NCBI GenBank assembly: GCA_003526375.1
Contig: DPDG01000052.1
Coordinates: 74,520 to 138,519 of the forward strand
Reading direction: 5' to 3'
Origin: Lentisphaeria bacterium
GTDB lineage: Bacteria > Verrucomicrobiota > Lentisphaeria > Victivallales > UBA1829
Length of the DNA: 64,000 bases
In this document: positions 60,580 through 64,000 of the stretch, in pieces
How the letters are laid out: each line of letters starts with the position of its first letter
How positions within the stretch are numbered: position 1 is the stretch's first letter
Made by a program: the position numbers and the translations under genes
The notes under the pieces: model-generated
Databases searched by the model: none
Seen by the model: only the letters and a program-made list of their open reading frames with translations
Told to the model about the DNA's origin: nothing

Positions 60580-63228
60580 TTACTTTTCTGCTTCTAGCAG
60601 AACATTCCTGTTTGAATACAGATTGTCCAAGAGTTTAGCTGGTTGGGCTGCAATACTATCCCCAAGCACAAAAATAATGCCTTTTCCATATTTTCGAACT
60701 AAAATAAATGGTATTGTAGTTCCAGATTGTTCACCATCCAAATCCATCTTTGCAATTATTTTCCATGCGTTCGGGAAAGCTGGTTCGATACCGTAAGCCG
60801 GTGTAATCCAGTTTTTGATATGCCAAGTTAGATTATGAGGTGTAGCATACCAATTGCCTGGAGCCAAATACCTTGCTCTGCGTGCTGAAAGTGGAAGGTT
60901 TTTGATCCCTTTGATCTTGATTTTTAAAGTCGGGTCCGCAAAATATTTTTCCAGAGGCATTTGGGAATAGGACACAAACACTCCAATTGCTCCATTTTGA
61001 ATATTACGTTTAATTCGAGCCCAATTTTCTGGGATGATTTTCTGTTTTCCATTTGGATGCCGGAACCAATAGACCAAAGGTGTTTTTTCTTGTAGCTGTA
61101 AATTTTCGGCAGTGGATATGAACTGCCAGCCAAGCTGTGTGAATTCACTTCGAATCTGATTGATTTTATCTTCTTTTTCTAGTAATCCATTCCACCAAAT
61201 GATAGAACGATTACCTTGTGAAGAAGATGTGAAACGAAGGGAAGCCATTTCTTTTGCGGGATAACGAACTTCCCTCTGTTTTATCCAAAATCTCCATGTT
61301 TCATTTGCCAAAGGTGTTTTTTGAAGAGATATAAATGGAATTTTGATCAGACCACTTTCTGAATTCCAAATAGGATTCCAGCGATCGTCTCGAATACCTA
61401 CGCTTGAAATCCGCCAAGCATTTTTCCTGCCATCTTCCTTGATTTCAAAATGCCAGGTTTCTCCGCCGATTCCATTATTGATTACAATATGACAAGGCGG
61501 GATTATGTTTCCGAATAGAATTGCATCAGCAGTCCATGCCATACGTATTCCTACAGACGGTATGGTTGTTGATTCTTTTTCAAAAGTTGCTGTTTTTTTG
61601 AGCAAAGGTAAAATAACTTCAGAGTCAAAATTCAGTAATGCAAACCACTGATTAAACAGTTCTTTTTCTCTTTCAATATATGGATTTTTCTGACTTTTAA
61701 GTTCTTTTGCCGCTTTGGCAAATAATTTGTCTGCCTGTATTTGTAATTCAGGTGTTATAAAATTTTTTGCTGTTTCCACCGGAGAACCTAAAATGGTTTG
61801 GTGTTGTTTTATTTGATTCCAATGCTGGTCAAGCATTGCAAAATAATTATACATTGTTTCTGCTGCATCTCCATAAATAGTTTTACACCAGTCTGACAGC
61901 AAATTCTTTATATTTGTTTTCGGATTCCATAATAATCTGGCATAAAGATATAATGGTAAACGATTTTTTACCGCAAAAGCTTGGACTTCAGGTCCGCTTT
62001 TAGGAGTCAGCATTACTTCTGTAATTATTGCCGTATGATTTAATTTCACTCCGGTTTTTATGGAATCTTCCAACATTGTAAAGAATGGGAGGAACATGTA
62101 GTTGGCTGTGAATATATCAAATTCATAACCGTAATTTCCTATCGGAACATTCATTTTACCCCATTTTTTCAGTTCCGAAAGGAGATGTTGATTTCGATTA
62201 CAGCTTCCATTATAAGTATGAATATTACATCTGGCATAAGTGGCATATTCGATAAATTCGCTGTTGCGTATTTGGATAGTAGGAACTTCGATATATCCTT
62301 GATATGCAATCGTGGCAAATTTCAATGTCGGAAATTTGACTTTCAAGCGATCTGTTAGACGATTGTAGAAATTGAACCATGCATTTGAAGTTCCTTGTTC
62401 TTTACATTTTACACATTGACAGTAATCCATATTGTCAGGAGGGAAAATGCTTAAAATCTCTAATCCTGGATTTTTTTCGACCATTCGACAAAAATGTTGA
62501 AAAATAATATCATCCACATCACGATTACTAAAGCAAGGTTGTGATACATAATGTTTACCTTTGATTTCAGCAAAATATTCAGGGTGTTTTTGTATCAAAT
62601 GTGGAGATAATTTTACATTATGGTCAGAGATCATAAAATGAAATCCTAGTTTATTGAAACGTGCCTGTCCATGTCGATGAATGTTAATAAAATTACGAGC
62701 CATCCAAATACGAAAATCTTCCACATCCCGCCAGTGACTGCATAAATGAAAACCACGATATTTGAGCGCAGGTTTATAAGTATAATTAAGTTCTGGAAGT
62801 ATCCAGCTTGATTTTCGCGGTATAAATTCTCCTGATTTTCCTGGCCAAAGCCACCGGATTCCCAGTTCATTTTGCAAAAATGAATAAACTGAATACAAAA
62901 CACTGGAAGGACTTCCACCTGTAAGAAACAACTTTCCATCCTTTGTTTTTACTGATACAATGTCAGGGTCGCCGAGGGAAGAGTCGACTTTTACAACAAT
63001 TTCGGAGTTTTGGGGGAATGTTGTGACTGGAAAATCAATACCGGAGATTTTCTTTAAGGCATTTTTCAATTCCTGGACGGCATATTTTACCGCTGGTTCC
63101 GTATTCCTTTCATGTCGAATCTGCCATGTCGTCTGTTTATTTGCAAATAATATGGCAGATCCGGCCATGACAGGCAATATGGGAAAAATTAAAAGGACAA
63201 CTATGATACTTCTAAAAAACTTTTTCAT
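60580..63228 (-). CDS. Secreted DUF4838 protein, putative glycoside hydrolase (module C)
   Basis: This 882-residue exported protein has a signal peptide (1-22, MAGSA region). An N-terminal accessory domain (about 23-160; SSVLYSVYSFLQNELGIRWLW) matches the module A protein. The DUF4838 barrel (about 170-560) has PPDNMDYCQCVKC near 260-272, the same metal-knuckle-like motif. Further C-terminal beta domains end with a region about 700-880 that resembles a glutamine-amidotransferase-like fold (KYGKGIIFVLGDS). It is AT-rich (21 G+C of 60 in 61681-61740) compared with miaA. A pseudopilin gene lies 86 bases upstream on the same strand. Confidence 0.85.
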   Translation of the reverse strand: MKKFFRSIIVVLLIFPILPVMAGSAILFANKQTTWQIRHERNTEPAVKYAVQELKNALKKISGIDFPVTTFPQNSEIVVKVDSSLGDPDIVSVKTKDGKLFLTGGSPSSVLYSVYSFLQNELGIRWLWPGKSGEFIPRKSSWILPELNYTYKPALKYRGFHLCSHWRDVEDFRIWMARNFINIHRHGQARFNKLGFHFMISDHNVKLSPHLIQKHPEYFAEIKGKHYVSQPCFSNRDVDDIIFQHFCRMVEKNPGLEILSIFPPDNMDYCQCVKCKEQGTSNAWFNFYNRLTDRLKVKFPTLKFATIAYQGYIEVPTIQIRNSEFIEYATYARCNIHTYNGSCNRNQHLLSELKKWGKMNVPIGNYGYEFDIFTANYMFLPFFTMLEDSIKTGVKLNHTAIITEVMLTPKSGPEVQAFAVKNRLPLYLYARLLWNPKTNIKNLLSDWCKTIYGDAAETMYNYFAMLDQHWNQIKQHQTILGSPVETAKNFITPELQIQADKLFAKAAKELKSQKNPYIEREKELFNQWFALLNFDSEVILPLLKKTATFEKESTTIPSVGIRMAWTADAILFGNIIPPCHIVINNGIGGETWHFEIKEDGRKNAWRISSVGIRDDRWNPIWNSESGLIKIPFISLQKTPLANETWRFWIKQREVRYPAKEMASLRFTSSSQGNRSIIWWNGLLEKEDKINQIRSEFTQLGWQFISTAENLQLQEKTPLVYWFRHPNGKQKIIPENWARIKRNIQNGAIGVFVSYSQMPLEKYFADPTLKIKIKGIKNLPLSARRARYLAPGNWYATPHNLTWHIKNWITPAYGIEPAFPNAWKIIAKMDLDGEQSGTTIPFILVRKYGKGIIFVLGDSIAAQPAKLLDNLYSNRNVLLEAEK

Positions 63229-63314
63229 TTATATAACCCCGAATGAAGTTTGATGTGTTATTAGAAATCCACGTCTTTTGTGCATGAATTTTTACTTTTT
63301 TGAGAATAATAAAA

Positions 63315-63938
63315 CTATTCCCAAAGATAGTAGCCATAGCCATGCCATGCAATTTGAACATTTGTATACCATGTATTTGAAGTTATTGGTTTTAGAGTCT
63401 GTGCATGACCGTCAAGAAATCCCAGATTTCCTGCACGATTATGTGGGATTGAGGCATACTTTGGAAATTGAAATGCATTACCAATTCCTGGATCTGTTCC
63501 TTTTTTATCTGTCGTTATGAATGTTTTGGATGTTTTTTTTACAATTGTGATTTTTTTGGCAGGTTTTTGCCATCCCATCAAGTTTGTATTCATAATATAA
63601 TGATGGATAATTCCATAATACGGCAGAGTTTGTGCCGGATTTTTTGCGGCAGGACATCCCAATTGTCTGTTTTTATCCGACAGACCATATATTTGTGGCC
63701 AATATATCTCGCCTGCGGAAGTCTTACTCTTGTAACCACTTGGTAAGTAGCCGCCCGGATCGTCATTGCAATACATGATAATTGCCATAAGAATTTGTTT
63801 TTGGTTGCTTATACATTTGATAGAGTAACTTTTCTCTTTTGCTTTGTTTAAAGCCGGCAATAGCATTGCTGCTAAAATCGCAATGATTGAAATTACGATG
63901 AGGAGCTCTATAAGGGTGAATTTTTCTATATTTTTCAT
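63315..63938 (-). CDS. Type II pseudopilin-like protein (module C)
   Basis: This 207-residue protein has the prepilin signature FTLIELLIVISIIAILAA right after MKNIEK, so the leader is only six residues, and the residue before the cleavage point is Lys, not Gly. It has an exact H-X9-DG motif (HNRAGNLGFLDG) near residue 175. ATG 63938, with GGAG nine bases upstream, is preferred to a longer frame starting at 63992. It precedes the secreted DUF4838 gene. A regulator, if present as in modules A and B, would lie beyond the window. Confidence 0.88.
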   Translation of the reverse strand: MKNIEKFTLIELLIVISIIAILAAMLLPALNKAKEKSYSIKCISNQKQILMAIIMYCNDDPGGYLPSGYKSKTSAGEIYWPQIYGLSDKNRQLGCPAAKNPAQTLPYYGIIHHYIMNTNLMGWQKPAKKITIVKKTSKTFITTDKKGTDPGIGNAFQFPKYASIPHNRAGNLGFLDGHAQTLKPITSNTWYTNVQIAWHGYGYYLWE

Positions 63939-64000
63939 TTCTTTTTCTCCATCAAGCTTTGCTGGTTTTGTCAAACACTTCCTCTTTCTCATGGAGCGTG

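Overview
The window reads as a chromosome segment from a Gram-negative bacterium of the PVC superphylum, most likely Lentisphaerota (Victivallis-like). The assignment is by inference from four kinds of sign. (1) An A/V-type ATPase operon in the order A-B-D-I-K, an rpsM-rpsK-rpoA-rplQ cluster without rpsD, and a ~700-residue GreA are all arrangements I know from Chlamydiae. (2) lpxC and fabZ show that lipid A is made. (3) DUF4838 proteins and many lone type II pseudopilins (FTLIELL) are typical of Lentisphaerae. (4) The window is rich in enzymes and regulators for complex glycans, which suits a gut or glycan-degrading lifestyle.

Layout. 1-5.6 kb: V-type ATPase operon (A cut by the window edge), closed by a clear terminator. 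5.6-11.8 kb: an epimerase, then a sugar locus (GHL6-like glycosidase plus cupin isomerase-like protein, divergent AraC regulator) and a CBM9-like lipoprotein. 12.0-16.1 kb: LacI regulator, pseudopilin and secreted DUF4838 protein (module A). 16.2-20.8 kb: RRM/RGG RNA-binding protein, MFS transporter plus esterase, unknown membrane protein, alpha/beta hydrolase. 20.8-23.75 kb: rpmJ-rpsM-rpsK-rpoA-rplQ. 23.8-29.1 kb: small lipoprotein, EamA transporter, Gfo/Idh/MocA oxidoreductase, tRNA-Asp, Smr, MazG, AAA ATPase. 29.2-32.4 kb: GntR regulator divergent from an esterase-SGNH-TSUP operon. 32.5-35.5 kb: metallophosphoesterase and giant GreA. 35.8-41.1 kb: GntR/LacI hybrid regulator, pseudopilin and 1,124-residue secreted protein in one operon (module B). 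41.5-49.96 kb: LacI-MarC, MATE plus MBL hydrolase, AsmA-like protein, galactokinase. 50.2-54.5 kb: GH127-like arabinofuranosidase, AraC, fucose/arabinose isomerase-like enzyme. 54.9-60.3 kb: DMT transporter, GNAT, amidohydrolase, tandem-domain FabZ, LpxC, MiaA. 60.5-64 kb: an AT-rich segment with a second DUF4838 protein and a third pseudopilin (module C), cut by the window end.

The most striking pattern is the module that occurs three times: a transcriptional regulator (seen in A and B; C runs off the edge), a lone pseudopilin, and immediately downstream a large exported glycan-active protein. All three pseudopilins lack the glycine that normally precedes the prepilin cleavage site, and all carry a C-terminal H-X9-DG-like motif. 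This suggests substrate-induced, locus-specific pseudopilins dedicated to individual secreted glycanases. No CRISPR array, phage or insertion sequence was recognised.
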